A DNA stretch of 64,000 bases from Clavelina lepadiformis (lineage: Eukaryota > Chordata > Ascidiacea > Aplousobranchia > Clavelinidae): positions 682,001 through 746,000 of the forward strand of contig NC_135248.1 in NCBI RefSeq assembly GCF_947623445.1, written 5' to 3'. The notes under the pieces were generated by a model that was not told the DNA's origin, did not search any database, and worked only from the letters and a program-made list of their open reading frames with translations. How positions within the stretch are numbered: position 1 is the first letter of the stretch; each line of letters opens with the position of its first letter. This document shows positions 54,350-64,000 of this stretch, one piece after another. The translations under genes and the position numbers were made by a program.

Positions 54350-56894
54350 CACTTGCACTTATTGCTTGAGCTGCCAAGTTAACCTTCATTTTTTGTTGTT
54401 TCCAGTTTATATGGGCCAACTTAAGTTTGTTTGCAAGGCGTAACCCTTCTTCTTTTTGAAGTTTCTGCAGCTGAACCAAGTATTCCCATTTCACTTTCTT
54501 TCCTTCAAAATCTACAAGTATGCCACCTTCACCAAAGGTATTGCGTATAAGTTTAAGCATATGGCACACATCTAACAACATATATATTTTGGAATTTTCA
54601 TCTGCAGGATGGTTAAAATAAGTTTGGAAGTTATCCATGTCTAAAGACAAACCAAGTTCATTCATCATAGCAAGATGACTGGAAGGACCATCACATGTCA
54701 CAGAAGAAACTACTACTCCTATATCATGGAGCCGCCCAATACAAACATTTACAAGGTTAGCTTTCTCTTTACCGGTCAGACTGTCAGTAAAAAAATGGCC
54801 ACAAGGAATTTTCCATGAATTGTTTAACGAAACAACCATTAGCACTAAAGCATCTTTTGCAACAGGTGAGGAATCATCTGCTGGCATTTCCACACCAATA
54901 TCAACAAAACCTCGGAAACGATGGCCATCCCAAGAAACATGCTTCTTAATGGCCATTTCATCCAGCATTAAAGCACAAATTACCTGCTTGTTTTTCTTCT
55001 TTTCTTCTTCAACTCTGGCTGAAAGTACTCTGAATGCAGGTTCTGTAAAACCAGGTTCAGCCGACACTTTGGTGTACCATTTTCTAATGGTTGATTGTGC
55101 TGGCAAAGCTAAGTTGAAGGTTTTTCTGACATACTCATATGCCTTGGAAGAGTAAAACTGAAGGGTTAGTGCAAATGCCTGACAAATGCAAATGACTTTT
55201 GCTGACTGAGTTTTAACTGCATTGTGACTGCAAACCAGTTTTCATATTTCGTGTATATGGTTTCTTCCTTTCATGACCAGCCTGCAGTGAATCAATTCAA
55301 AGTTATACTGCCAGTATATATATTAGTATATTATATCAGTGCCTGTACACTTGCCAGTATATTATAGCCAATAATTTCCAATAATTATTGGAATAATTAT
55401 TAAAATAACTGTCTTAATAATAATAAAATAACTTATTAACTGCCAATAATTACTGGAATTTATAACCTTACTTTTTTAAGATGTTGTAAAAATTTCTTAA
55501 AACGAGTTGGTACAGCACCATCTTTAAGCCTGTTTCGTTGCCCTGTTCCATCAAAATATTTCTCAAGAAAATGGTCTGAGCAAATTTTTGAGTGTTTGCT
55601 GGGAATCCAACAATCTCTACGCATTGCCACATGCCATTCTTTCATTCGGTCTGAGTCTGATGGAAATCTGTTGTACATATACTTGGTACTATAAATATAT
55701 GTTTTAATAAAAATATGTTATCGAATGTAGCTGAGACTGTTCAGGTGCACTTTTAGCTGAGGTAAGTTATTGGTTGAACGCCATGCCAATACACAACAGC
55801 TGCAATATTAATGAGGTGGTCAGAACTTACAGCTCATTAAATTGAACGACTGGTGCAAAGACACGATTAATTAATAATTCCTGTTGCACAAAAACACCTG
55901 CCGATACTACTACGCTATTGCTCTTTGCAACTCATTTTTCAGCAACTAACCTGTAGCCTGTATACCTGGCATATAAAGGCTGTGGTTATCGCACCGCTGT
56001 AGTTGTTTAACATCTGCAGGTTTTAAAGTTTCATATGGGGGCCATTTTGCTGCTTGTGGTCTTATCTTAGCAAGGTATAACAACATTAGCACCACTCTTA
56101 AATTCGAGGAATTTCCTGTCAATGGGCCACTGAGATATTTAATAAATAGACGACTTCGGAAAAAAATTGATCATTTATCAACTTCTATGTTAGTAGGCCT
56201 AGTAAGAGAGTAGTTACTTTTGACGTGCATTATTGGTGATGGTTATGGCGAAGAATGGAGTTAGTCAGCTCGAAAAGGCACAATACAGCCAATATGCCTC
56301 TAAGAAACATGAAGTTGAATAAGAGATACAGTTAGACTATAGACCGTATACATATAGACATAAGTAGCATATTTAACACCGTAAGCAATGAGAAAAGAGT
56401 ATACAGTTACAGGACTTTATGTCAGTGCCAGTAGGCTAGGCTACGCTACAGTTTACATACGGTACCGCTATTAACGTTAAACCAAGAAAAACATTAGTTG
56501 TAGGTAATTATTATTATGCACAAAAAATGCTTACGCATGGAAGGTTCTTGGATGACAAATTTTCTTTCTTGTCTCATCATCCGAACTTCCTTCACTGGCA
56601 CTTCTTTCCATTAACTTATCGCTTACTGTAGCGCTATTAACTCTCTTTTTCCTTTTTCCACAACCGTAAGCACAGCATTGAGTTCCCCTTTTATCCATGT
56701 TTTATATAGATTACAAATTGACGAAGAAATCCCACAATTTAACGTTGGACCTAACAGCTTAAAGCCTTATAAAATCGTGTTCACAGCCCAGTTTGGGTCC
56801 CTTACTGTTCCCGCCAAATCTGTTCAATTGGCTTCATTTTTGGTTGGTCGAAAACAATAAGAAGAGCGATCTAGTGTTTTATAGGATATCTATG

Positions 56895-57796
56895 GGTGCG
56901 GGTGACAATTGTGACCGAAGCGAAACTCAGCAATACGTAGAAGTTCCATAAAAACAAAAGCAACCACTGTACGTTATATAAGAAACACAGGAAACTATTC
57001 AAAATTTAACCCAGAAGTGCAGAACAAATGTGAGCCACAAAACACATAAATAAATCAAACTCATCACGTAACAAATCAAATTCATGATGTAACAACGCGC
57101 TCTATATACTTCGGCAAGGATTTCGGTGCTTGACTGAAAATTGACCATTCATCTTTTTATTGAAATTTGGAGTTACGCGTCTTACAAATGATATTCAGCG
57201 ACACGGCTGGTACTGAGGCAGTGACTTTAACGCATGATCAACGCAGAGCGATTGGCATTGACCAGAAATTTGTAACTTGCTACAGTTTTAATTTGTCTTT
57301 CAATCTGAGCTGAAACGTTGAGAAAAAAAGGGTTTGTTCATGTTGTTGAAATGAAATATAAAAATCATGCTTTTGATACGTTTTTAAAATATCTCAACAG
57401 AAAAGTGTTTCCTTTCATTGAACTTCCCGGTATGCTGGGTATAGAAATAATTTAATATTAAAAGAACGTCTTATGCTGCATCAGAGTTTGAAGACGTTTG
57501 TTTATGTGAGCGACAGTTGGGATTAATTTGTTGTTTATGGATTGAACGGCATCAATGACGTAGAAGGCGTCCAACAAGGCAAATTAAAGTTATGTTATTA
57601 TTATTAGAATTTAGTTATTAGAAAGTGCTGTGCCATAGACCAAGAATATATGCAAAATAAGCCAAATATGGTTCATCAATTGGATGCTTTCTTCTGCTTT
57701 TCGTTAAAACGATAATTTTGAATTTTTTAACAGATAACTCAAAACTAAAAAAAATCATAAAGTTAACACTGCAACAGAAGTTTGCTTATAAAACGA
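56895..57796. other. Intergenic stretch right of the P element
   Basis: It begins with the right target duplication (GGTGCGGG, 56895-56902). Otherwise AT-rich, with no gene or repeat that I can support. Confidence 0.4.
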
Positions 57797-58179
57797 CAAT
57801 GTGGATAAATTTGTTGCTTAGAAGCAATTCTGTTCGCTGTTGTAATAAGCGACGTCCTTTCAGGTGGGACAATGGCCTGGCTTCTGGCAGGTTCTGCAGT
57901 TGGATTAAAACTTACCTGAACCAATGTTCTCAATCCCAGCCACAGAGTGTAAAAAATGTTTAGTTCTTCTTATGGTGATCACCATAACAGCCAGCAGATA
58001 TAATGATTGATTGACTTGTCTTGTCTCACGATGGATGGAGTGGGGGTTGTGGATTATTACGACGTTCAGGCGTTACTTTATTCTCAGCCTGAAGCCTTTT
58101 TGTGCGCAACCTCTGCTTCTTCATCGCGATCATGTTTCATGTTAATTACTTTTGTGTTTCCACGGCAAATATTTATTCT
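57797..58179. repeat. 0.4-kb direct duplication, left copy (partner 59588-59993)
   Basis: From 'caatgtggataaatttg' to 'ggcaaatatttattct' the two copies align collinearly at about 90% identity by eye. The right copy carries a 10-13-base extra segment ('tttgtaggacgcc') and small substitutions. 1.4 kb separate them. Confidence 0.85.
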
Positions 58180-58221
58180 GATATTATTTATTCACAGCAT
58201 CTATTATATATTCGGTGTACC

Positions 58222-58352
58222 GACACTTAATCACGCGACACTTAATCACCGACACATAATCACTAGGACACTTAATCACGCGACACATAATCACTAGGAC
58301 ATTTAATCACGCGACTTGGATACTTAATCACGCGACATTTAATCACGCGACA
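58222..58352. repeat. Tandem array of the MULE terminal word (13-17 bp unit)
   Basis: 'acacttaatcacgcg', 'acacataatcactagg', 'acatttaatcacgcg' and similar variants follow each other about nine times. The array is present only at the left end; the right end has two copies. Confidence 0.8.
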
Positions 58353-58361
58353 CATAATCAC

Positions 58362-59114
58362 TTGCGAGCACAAACACAAACGCGAGCAACGTACGATCGC
58401 ATCCTTGACGCAATTAAAACAATGATCCCCACTGCTGCACCGGAATGCGTTTTGCTCGATTTTGAGACTGCCGCAGTAAGTGCTTTCCGCACAGCATTTC
58501 TTACAGCAAATGTTAGGAGTTGTTATTTTCACCTAACGCAAAGCATCCTGCGCAAAGTTAATGAAATTGGCATGAAATGTGACTACGAGTCTGATGACGA
58601 ATTAAGAACAACTGTTCGGTGTTTACCAGCTTTAGCCATGGTCCCTTCCTCTGACGTAGTCGAGTCATTTCTGATCTTAGCTGATAGCATGCCCGATCAC
58701 GAGAAGATGCCTGAGCTGCTTTCGTATTTCGAACACACATATATCAGAGGCAGACGACGTCCGGGACGTGGTGAAAATTACGGCTCAGCCATCTTTCCAA
58801 TCGAAAGTTGGAATCTTTACGAAGCCGGGGCAGGTTGCATTGCAAAAACCACAAATGCAGTCTAAGGTTGGCATTTTGGTCTCCAAGTGCTTTTTCAATG
58901 CCACCACCCGACATTGTGGACTTTCATACAGGGAATTGAAAAAGACATTCAAATGCAACGTGCAACGTTTCTGCAAGGAATTGCTGGTACTCAACCTTCT
59001 ATTCCAATGCGGTACAAGGCACTGAAACTGTGTGTGCAAAACACAGTTGACCGTTATCTGTCAAGCGAGATTTTAGTTTATCTTCGTGCAGTTGCTTACA
59101 TTTCCCATGCATGA
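58362..59114 (+). pseudogene. MULE transposase C-terminal fragment with an in-frame stop
   Basis: The frame has 'LLDFETAAVSAFRTAF', 'VRSCYFHLTQSILRKVNEIG' (the C..H motif near the third catalytic region), 'LPALAMVPSSDVVESF', 'FEHTYIRGRR', 'FPIESWN' and 'KTTNAV', all in the order of metazoan MULE transposases. A TAA at 58863-58865 interrupts it, and the same frame then resumes with 'GWHFGLQVLFQCHHPTLW' and runs to 59114. The first two catalytic Asp regions are missing. Inactive. Confidence 0.85.
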
Positions 59115-59184
59115 CATTGTAACCTAGTTATCGGTATCAGCCGATACTGTAAATGCGTGATTAAGTGTCGCGTGATTAAGTGTC

Positions 59185-59587
59185 ACCAAACCTATTTATT
59201 CGAGTGCTGTGAAGAGCTATCGTCTATCGGTGGGTCGACGGGTTTGTGGTTTGCAGTGTTACTTGCCGTTGGTGTACACCACGTGCGAACGTATCCACTT
59301 ACATAGATATAGAGTTCAACAACGCTTTATTAATAGAAATTTAACCTGCCTTTTACTAAATTGGTATTTTTGTCGACAAAGTTGTGTTCACTTTTGCTCC
59401 AGTGTGCTTTCGCCAGCCACCACAAAATTCCATTATAGGCTACTTTGCCCTACTTGATTCAAAAGTGATGATTTTGCCAAACTTGGTTCTAATTTTTGAA
59501 CGAAAATCTTACTTTTGAAACAGAACGAAACAGAACGTCCAAAGCCTACACTGTGAATGACTTCGAAAAAGTTCGTTTTCAAACTGG
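59185..59587. other. Stretch between MULE and right duplication copy
   Basis: It contains, at 59273-59320, the repeat 'gtgtacaccacgtgcgaac' also found at 26097. No gene seen. Confidence 0.45.
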
Positions 59588-59993
59588 CAATGTGGATAAA
59601 TTTGTTGCTTAGAAACATTTCTGTTCGCTGTTGTAACAAGCGGCCTCCTTACAGGTGACATGGCCTGGCTTCTGGCAGATTCTGCAGTTGGATTAAAACT
59701 TACCTGAACCAATGTTCTCAATCCCAGCCACAGAGTGTAAAGATGATTTAGTTCTTCTTATGGTGATCACTTTGTAGGACGCCAGCGACAACTGCCAGCA
59801 GATATAATGATTGATTGACTTGTCTTGTCTCATGATGGATGGAGTGGGGGTTGTGGATTATTACGACGTTCAGGCGTTATTTTAATCTCAGCCTAAAGCC
59901 TTATTGTGCGCAACCTCTGCTTCTTTATCGCGATCTTCTGCTGCGATTCATCTGTTAATTGCTGTAGGTGTTTCCACGGCAAATATTTATTCT
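59588..59993. repeat. 0.4-kb direct duplication, right copy (partner 57797-58179)
   Basis: Collinear with the left copy. Both contain 'cctggcttctggca' followed by 'ttctgcagttggatt' and a long shared run around 'gatggatggagtgggggttg'. Confidence 0.85.
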
Positions 59994-60780
59994 AGTCTGC
60001 GCCTTGTCGTAGTGGTTGTTATTTCAAGATCGCTTTTTATTTAGATATTTTTGTATTAGTCGGCAGAAGAAGTGACTTGCAGGAACGCGCCAAAACTTTC
60101 GACAGCAAATTAAATATTTCTATGAGCAGCAAATAAAGCCTTGGAATCCGCGTTTTATTTTTACGATGCAAATAAAGAAAATCTTCTTGTATTTTAAATC
60201 TTTGTGGACTTTAATTTCGTGGTGTAAGATTCTGTGCTTCTAATAAGGAGTGAAGGATTAATTTGACAATGGTTAAATCGAGCAAGTTCCATATCTCGCC
60301 AAGGATTGCAGCGTCATTGCTATGACAACTGGAAATTTGAAAGCGTTTGTTCTTCATAAAGATCTGATCAAAAACCCAGAGTCGGCAACCGGTGAATGTA
60401 TTAATATTATTTTAGTATTAATGACGCCGATTATTTTGTGTCGGTTCGTAAACTCAAAAGTGCTAAAATGTGTTTCGGGCAAGCCATGGTGACTATGATG
60501 TCATTTGGCACACAAGAGACAGTTTCGCTTTCGGGGATTTTGCAGCGGCTCAGCGAGCGCCAAAAATCTGAAATCGCAGAAAGCACAACAAAAGTTAAGA
60601 GACCACCACAGCGTCGACGGGTAAATCACAGAAGTCTACAACGATCTAAACCCAGCACTTGCCGAGGACCTGTCGGACAACCTGATTTATTTCATTGAAT
60701 CTGAAGCGAAATCACTTTTAGTTTAGACTAATTTTATCAGAAATCGACCTGCAGGTTTCAAGCCTTGTTTATTGTGTTGA
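59994..60780. other. Intergenic stretch
   Basis: No supported gene. The open stretch at 60438-60698 has no recognisable motif and is not called. Confidence 0.35.
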
Positions 60781-61848
60781 CCAGAGGTTCCCAACCGCGG
60801 CTCTCAGAGCCGCATGCGGCTCCAAGCTAGCCTTCCTGCGGCTCTCATTGACCCCTGAAAATCCCACAAAAAATATAAAAAATCTATTTATAATAATTAG
60901 GGCGATTATTTCTTGACTTGTCAAAAACAGTCAAAACTTATAGCGTTAGGTCAAAATTTTTACAAAGTCAAAATTGTTTACAAACTTCATTGTCATGGGG
61001 TTGTAGAGGTTGCACTGTCAGTGAACTTTTCATTTTACACATTGTAGCCTACTTTATTTTGTTTTGAATGGCCCATTGTCTACTTATAGTGAATCATAAA
61101 CGATTAATGGAATTAATTAGGTTGATATGGTGTGACGCTCAACACACCACGAAACGTGTAAAATTTCTAGTAGGTCCTATAAAACTAACTTAGAAAAGCG
61201 GTTATTGCCGCTATAAAACTATGATAGGATAATCATCCATTTGCATAAGTTTTAGTATATTCAGCCAAAAATTATGTCAGATCAGCCTTCAAAAAAAGCA
61301 CGTACTCTTCAGCAGGAGAATCGGGTCTTTCAAAGCGCTTGGGAAGAAAAGTATTTTCAAATTGAGGTAGACAACAAAGCACATTGCCTTCTATGTCCTG
61401 CGGTGATAAGTAGTGTAAAGTCTTTTAACATTGAGAGGCACTACAAAACTCATTCTTCAAAATATGATTGCTACCAAGGAGAATCAAGGAAAAGAAAGTT
61501 GGAATCTCTTAAGTCGGCATGGAATAAGCAAACAAATATGTTCAAGGTTAGTAATGAATCTGGATGTATTACCAAAACATCATACAAGTTGAGCTATCTA
61601 CTTGCTCACAATATGAAACCATATTCGGATGGTGAAATTATGAAGCAGGCGATAGTTACGTTTGCAACAGATTGCTGTTCAAGTGCCATACAACAAAAGC
61701 CAAAAAAGTTGCAGTTGAGTAATACTATACAGTAACTCGGCTCATTGAATGTATATCAAACGACCAACACGATCAGCTTCTTGAGAAATCAAAAAATTTT
61801 GTATACTACTCTTTTGCACTTGACAGCTCAAAAGACTTCACTGACACA
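60781..61848 (+). mobile_element. hAT transposon, left part, interrupted at 61849
   Basis: It starts CAGAGGTTCCCAACCGCGGC, a typical hAT terminal repeat, followed by 'ggctctcagagccgcatgcggctc', a strong hairpin. It then carries a zf-BED transposase start (61274). It is cut at 61849 by copy 2 of the SAM/zinc-finger element; the other half must lie beyond the window. Confidence 0.85.
61274..61848 (+). pseudogene. hAT transposase, BED-finger N-terminus (GTF2IRD2/ZBED-like), broken
   Basis: The first 153 residues are MSDQPSKKARTLQQENRVFQ, then a BED finger (CLLCPAVISSVKSFNIERHY plus KTH: C-x2-C...H-x4-H), 'RKRKLESLKSAWNKQTNMF' and 'ITKTSYKLSYLLAHNMKPYS'. This is the pattern of the hAT transposases domesticated as GTF2IRD2/ZBED5/EPM2AIP1. 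The frame stops at 61733-61735, but another frame resumes at about 61770 with 'DQLLEKSKNFVYYSFALDSS', so there is a frameshift. The gene is then cut at 61849 by another transposon. Confidence 0.85.
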
Positions 61849-62258
61849 CACTGTAAAAAAAAAATTTTCTTGTTTACATCTAAATGTATGGCAGCAGTGT
61901 CGCCATACAAAATTATGTATTTTTACGTTCTAAAGATGTGAAGTGCTTTTACACAAAGCAATTTGTTTTTTCCGAAAACAACGCGTTATGTAAATTAACG
62001 CATAAGACTGTTAAAATATTAATGGTAGTATGTTTATTACAGATCTTATACACATGTTTTCTACATATAATTAGCTGTATTAATGCAAAAATCATTACTA
62101 GTAGTTATTAATTAAAAGTAAATCTAGCAATCACCCGCCTTTTATTTACAATTACTTTTATTTACTTTTTGCATGACAGTGGTGATACGGACAGTTAATT
62201 AGTTCACCATTCAAAATATGACACTTGACATGTTTTACAATATTGTACAGTTGGTTAC

Positions 62259-62462
62259 TCAAAAATTTTGCAGAGTACAATCAGGCTGTGCACGTTTATA
62301 CAAATCACAAGAAATGTCAGATTCAGTAAAAGTTCTTTGATATGGTTTTGTCTTATGCTTTCTTTTATAGTAAGACATAATTGAAGTATACTTCCTGAAG
62401 TTCAGGTTGCAGTCATCAGCACCACATTTAAACACATAGTTATGCACATTTCGATGAAACAA
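62259..62462 (-). pseudogene. C2H2 zinc-finger ORF of copy 2, shortened by a frame break
   Basis: Nearly identical to 39164-39460 for 64 residues, but 'ttttgcagagtac' replaces 'tttcagattac', shifting the frame and ending the protein after the word 'RAQPDC'. The terminal second finger is lost. Confidence 0.6.
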
Positions 62463-62879
62463 AATGTGCTCAAAATACTTTAAATCAGACTAATCAATTT
62501 TATAATTGTATAAATCACATGCAAATAACAACATTGTCCTCGAAGAAAAAATGTCAGGTAAAACAGAAATACTTGACAGAAATGTCTGGTGACAACTACT
62601 CTTACACAAGTACTTCGAAGTTATTTATTGCGTTGTAGAAAGATAGCCGTTTTCCATTAATTCCTTTTATCCGCGCTTTTTTTGCCATGATGCTTAGTTT
62701 TGCTCCTATGTAGTGGGTCAATATTAGCAAAATTTCTGAAAGCAAAAAATACTTTGATGTCAACAAGCAAAAATGTATTCTATTTTTTTAAATAAACAGT
62801 AGAAACAACAAACAAATATCCGCTACAGCTTACAATAACAATGGTGACAAGGTACAGATACTCGTGAACTAACCTTTGC

Positions 62880-63733
62880 AGTAATTCCAGAGTCGTGCTT
62901 AATTCTTCAGGATACCTTACATTAAACATGTAGTAGCATGCAAATGGTAAGGTGACAGCTTCAAGGGCAGAATTGATGGAGTCAAAAGCACACTTCTTGT
63001 CCACGAAAATGTAAAACCTTTTTGAGGTTAACACATCTGGCCCTAACAAAAGGCAAAGTACAGTAATGCACTACAACTGAAAACACACAAAAATAGTCAA
63101 ATTAATTACCATGTGCCACAATGCAAGGGTTCAACGGCACATCTTCATCTTCCTTCAAAGAAAAATATTTTTAGTGTACTATGAGTCATATGCAATCAAT
63201 GTTTCTTACTGGATTACGAATCAAAATATCAGTATAACATAACTTTCAAATTATTTTCATAAATTAGACATCTGTATCGACATTAGTAGTGCTCGCCTTT
63301 AACAAAAGTTTATTTGGATCTTCATGGAAGTACTTACAGAGCATAATTACTACACCAATTATATCTACATCTGTATCTGCATCGACCTTTTCTTGTGCCA
63401 AATTGACGTCAAAGATAATTCTATGCAAATCTGAATTTTTAGCTGTTGTGCTTGCATAAACTGCAACAATCGCTGCAGTTGATTTTGAAAAATAATTCGA
63501 AACTGATCTAACAAAACTTGGGTAAACCTCTTGTAATGTATCATCATCCCAACTTTTCCGAAAAGGATAGGCCACTCTTCTTTCAATTTGTAAATGTCAA
63601 GCTTATTTTCATTGATTACTTTCCGTAGATGCGCATAGCTGTCATCCATACTTTGAACTATTTCATCTGTATCAGTCCTTTTGTTCTGATATAAGCAAAT
63701 TAAGTCATTCTGTGCTTTCATTACAATATCCAT
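62880..63733 (-). CDS. SAMD3-like protein of copy 2, with an alternative 5' end
   Basis: From the block 'KLDIYKLKEEWPILFGKVGM' on it matches copy 1 (frames 63733-63365 and 63575-63264, then 63049 to about 62880 with 'GPDVLTSKRFYIFVDKK'). Its N-terminal part differs: instead of the SAM segment it has 'MDIVMKAQNDLICLYQNKRT' and 'DTDEIVQSMDDSYAHLRKV'. Two versions of the same gene with different first exons therefore coexist in this window. Confidence 0.5.
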
Positions 63734-64000
63734 AGAAAGATCAGCTGTGGGCTGCCATTGCCTTTAGCCGTAAGTGCTTTTTCGCTTTTATAAAATCTGT
63801 GCAATATCAGAAGCAACACTGCTGGCAGAGTCTCTGCTGCAGTTTGCACACCGCCTTTCAATTTGAAAACCAAGTGCCAATGCCCCTTTGTCTGGTCCCA
63901 TCATGCAGGATTTTTCTAGTAACTATAGTCTTTTAATAAATTCACTGTATAATAAAACAAACAAATATTGTATGGTATTTTTTGGTGTTTGACGCCTCCT

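Larger units (their letters stand above)
45153..56698 (-). pseudogene. P-element/THAP9-like transposase gene, interrupted by a Gypsy insertion and a frameshift
   Basis: Minus-strand exons: 56698-56535 and 55667-55472 together form the THAP zinc finger (CCAYGCG...; ICSDHFLEKYFDG; AVPTRF). The large exon 55178-54350 is broken by the Gypsy insertion and resumes at 46485 and runs to about 45546. The last exon is 45406-45153 (...KLVLFSHQ stop). The catalytic core is recognisable: LMLDEMAIKKH (first Asp), VTCDGPSSHLAM (second Asp), LLDVCHMLKLIRN, and SQDHLELFFGAIR (Glu), the P/THAP9 RNase-H-like order. A one-base excess near 45592 (CAGTTTTAACG) brings an early stop after EETEKQF, while the following codons in the shifted frame continue the family pattern. 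With both breaks the gene cannot make transposase. Confidence 0.9.
42935..56894 (-). mobile_element. P-element (THAP transposase) with 8-bp target duplication, carrying two nested insertions
   Basis: The left end CATAGATATCCTATAAAACA continues CTAGATTGCTC. The right end, reverse-complemented, has the same sequence with one change (ATTGCTC versus ATCGCTC). Subterminally 'tgaagccaa.ttgaa' is also shared in inverted order. Both sides are flanked by GGTGCGGG (42927-42934; 56895-56902), a perfect 8-bp duplication as expected for P elements. Inside are the THAP transposase gene, a 1.34-kb hAT-like insertion (43042-44379) and a Gypsy-type element (46486-54349). Without these the P element would be about 4.8 kb. 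Confidence 0.95.
58222..59184 (+). mobile_element. Small MULE (Mutator-like) element with 28-bp inverted ends
   Basis: The left end GACACTTAATCACGCGACAC continues TTAATCAC; the right end at 59157-59184 is its exact reverse complement. Inside the left end the word GACAC(T/A)TAATCAC is repeated about eight more times to 58350. The interior carries the C-terminal half of a MULE transposase. At 963 bp it is internally deleted relative to an autonomous element. A 9-bp target duplication is not obvious. Confidence 0.82.
61849..64000 (-). mobile_element. SAM/zinc-finger DNA element, copy 2 (truncated by the window edge)
   Basis: It begins CACTGTAAAAAA like copy 1 and follows it collinearly to about 63640. 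It then has about 260 bases unlike copy 1 and rejoins copy 1 (41350-41457) at about 63898 ('catgcaggatttttctagta'). Thus some 700 bases present in copy 1 are replaced. It lies inside a hAT transposase gene. Confidence 0.8.

Noticed and set aside
60438-60698. 86-residue plus-strand frame before the hAT element
   Set aside because: Basic, low-information tail and no conserved pattern or splice signals.

Overview
This is a eukaryotic nuclear window. The genes carry many short introns with GT/AG borders, the base composition is AT-rich, and mobile DNA is abundant. The protein set (GCNA with a SprT domain, ABHD14, MCM2, ARIH2, DENND6, a CARD first exon) is metazoan. Compact genes with short introns, together with P-element/THAP, hAT and env-bearing Gypsy elements, favour an invertebrate deuterostome. 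A tunicate is my best guess, but this is inference and not proven by the sequence.

Left part, 1-24 kb, is the gene-rich half. A hAT end (1-318) lies just downstream of a first exon encoding a caspase/CRADD-type CARD (537-373, minus). Then come GCNA (2420-4147, plus), ABHD14 (5419-4429, minus), MCM2 (12852-6019, minus), ARIH2 (15708-19084, plus) and DENND6 (23832-20114, minus). I could place exon borders for nearly all exons of these five genes, and the reading frames join across them. They are housekeeping genes: replication licensing, DNA-protein crosslink/germline protection, RBR ubiquitin ligation and Rab GEF activity. A perfect 320-bp hAT MITE sits in an ARIH2 intron and a small inverted-repeat MITE in a DENND6 intron.

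Middle part, 24-38 kb, is gene-poor. Its outstanding gene is an apparently intronless 802-residue protein (30531-28123, minus). It combines a predicted N-myristoylation signal, a bacterial-type DUF294/GlnD-like nucleotidyltransferase motif and C-terminal TPRs. Around it are non-LTR retrotransposon fragments, a duplicated orphan exon, a strong G-quadruplex-type tract with telomere-like words, five same-strand tRNA-like sequences and a 37-bp minisatellite with a 258-bp higher-order period.

Right part, 38-64 kb, is a nest of transposons. (i) A 3.6-kb DNA element with 12-bp inverted ends (38855-42484) codes for a C2H2 zinc-finger protein and a SAM-domain/'SAMD3-like' protein; a second copy begins at 61849 inside a hAT transposase gene and runs off the window. 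(ii) A P element (42935-56894) has matching inverted ends and a perfect 8-bp target duplication. Its THAP transposase gene is split by a roughly 7.9-kb Gypsy-type LTR element with gag, pol and an env-like glycoprotein, and a 1.34-kb hAT-like element with its own perfect 8-bp duplication sits near its left end. (iii) A short MULE (58222-59184) lies between two copies of a 0.4-kb duplication. The order of insertion can be read directly: P first, then Gypsy and the hAT-like element inside it; hAT at 60.8 kb first, then the SAM/zinc-finger element inside that.
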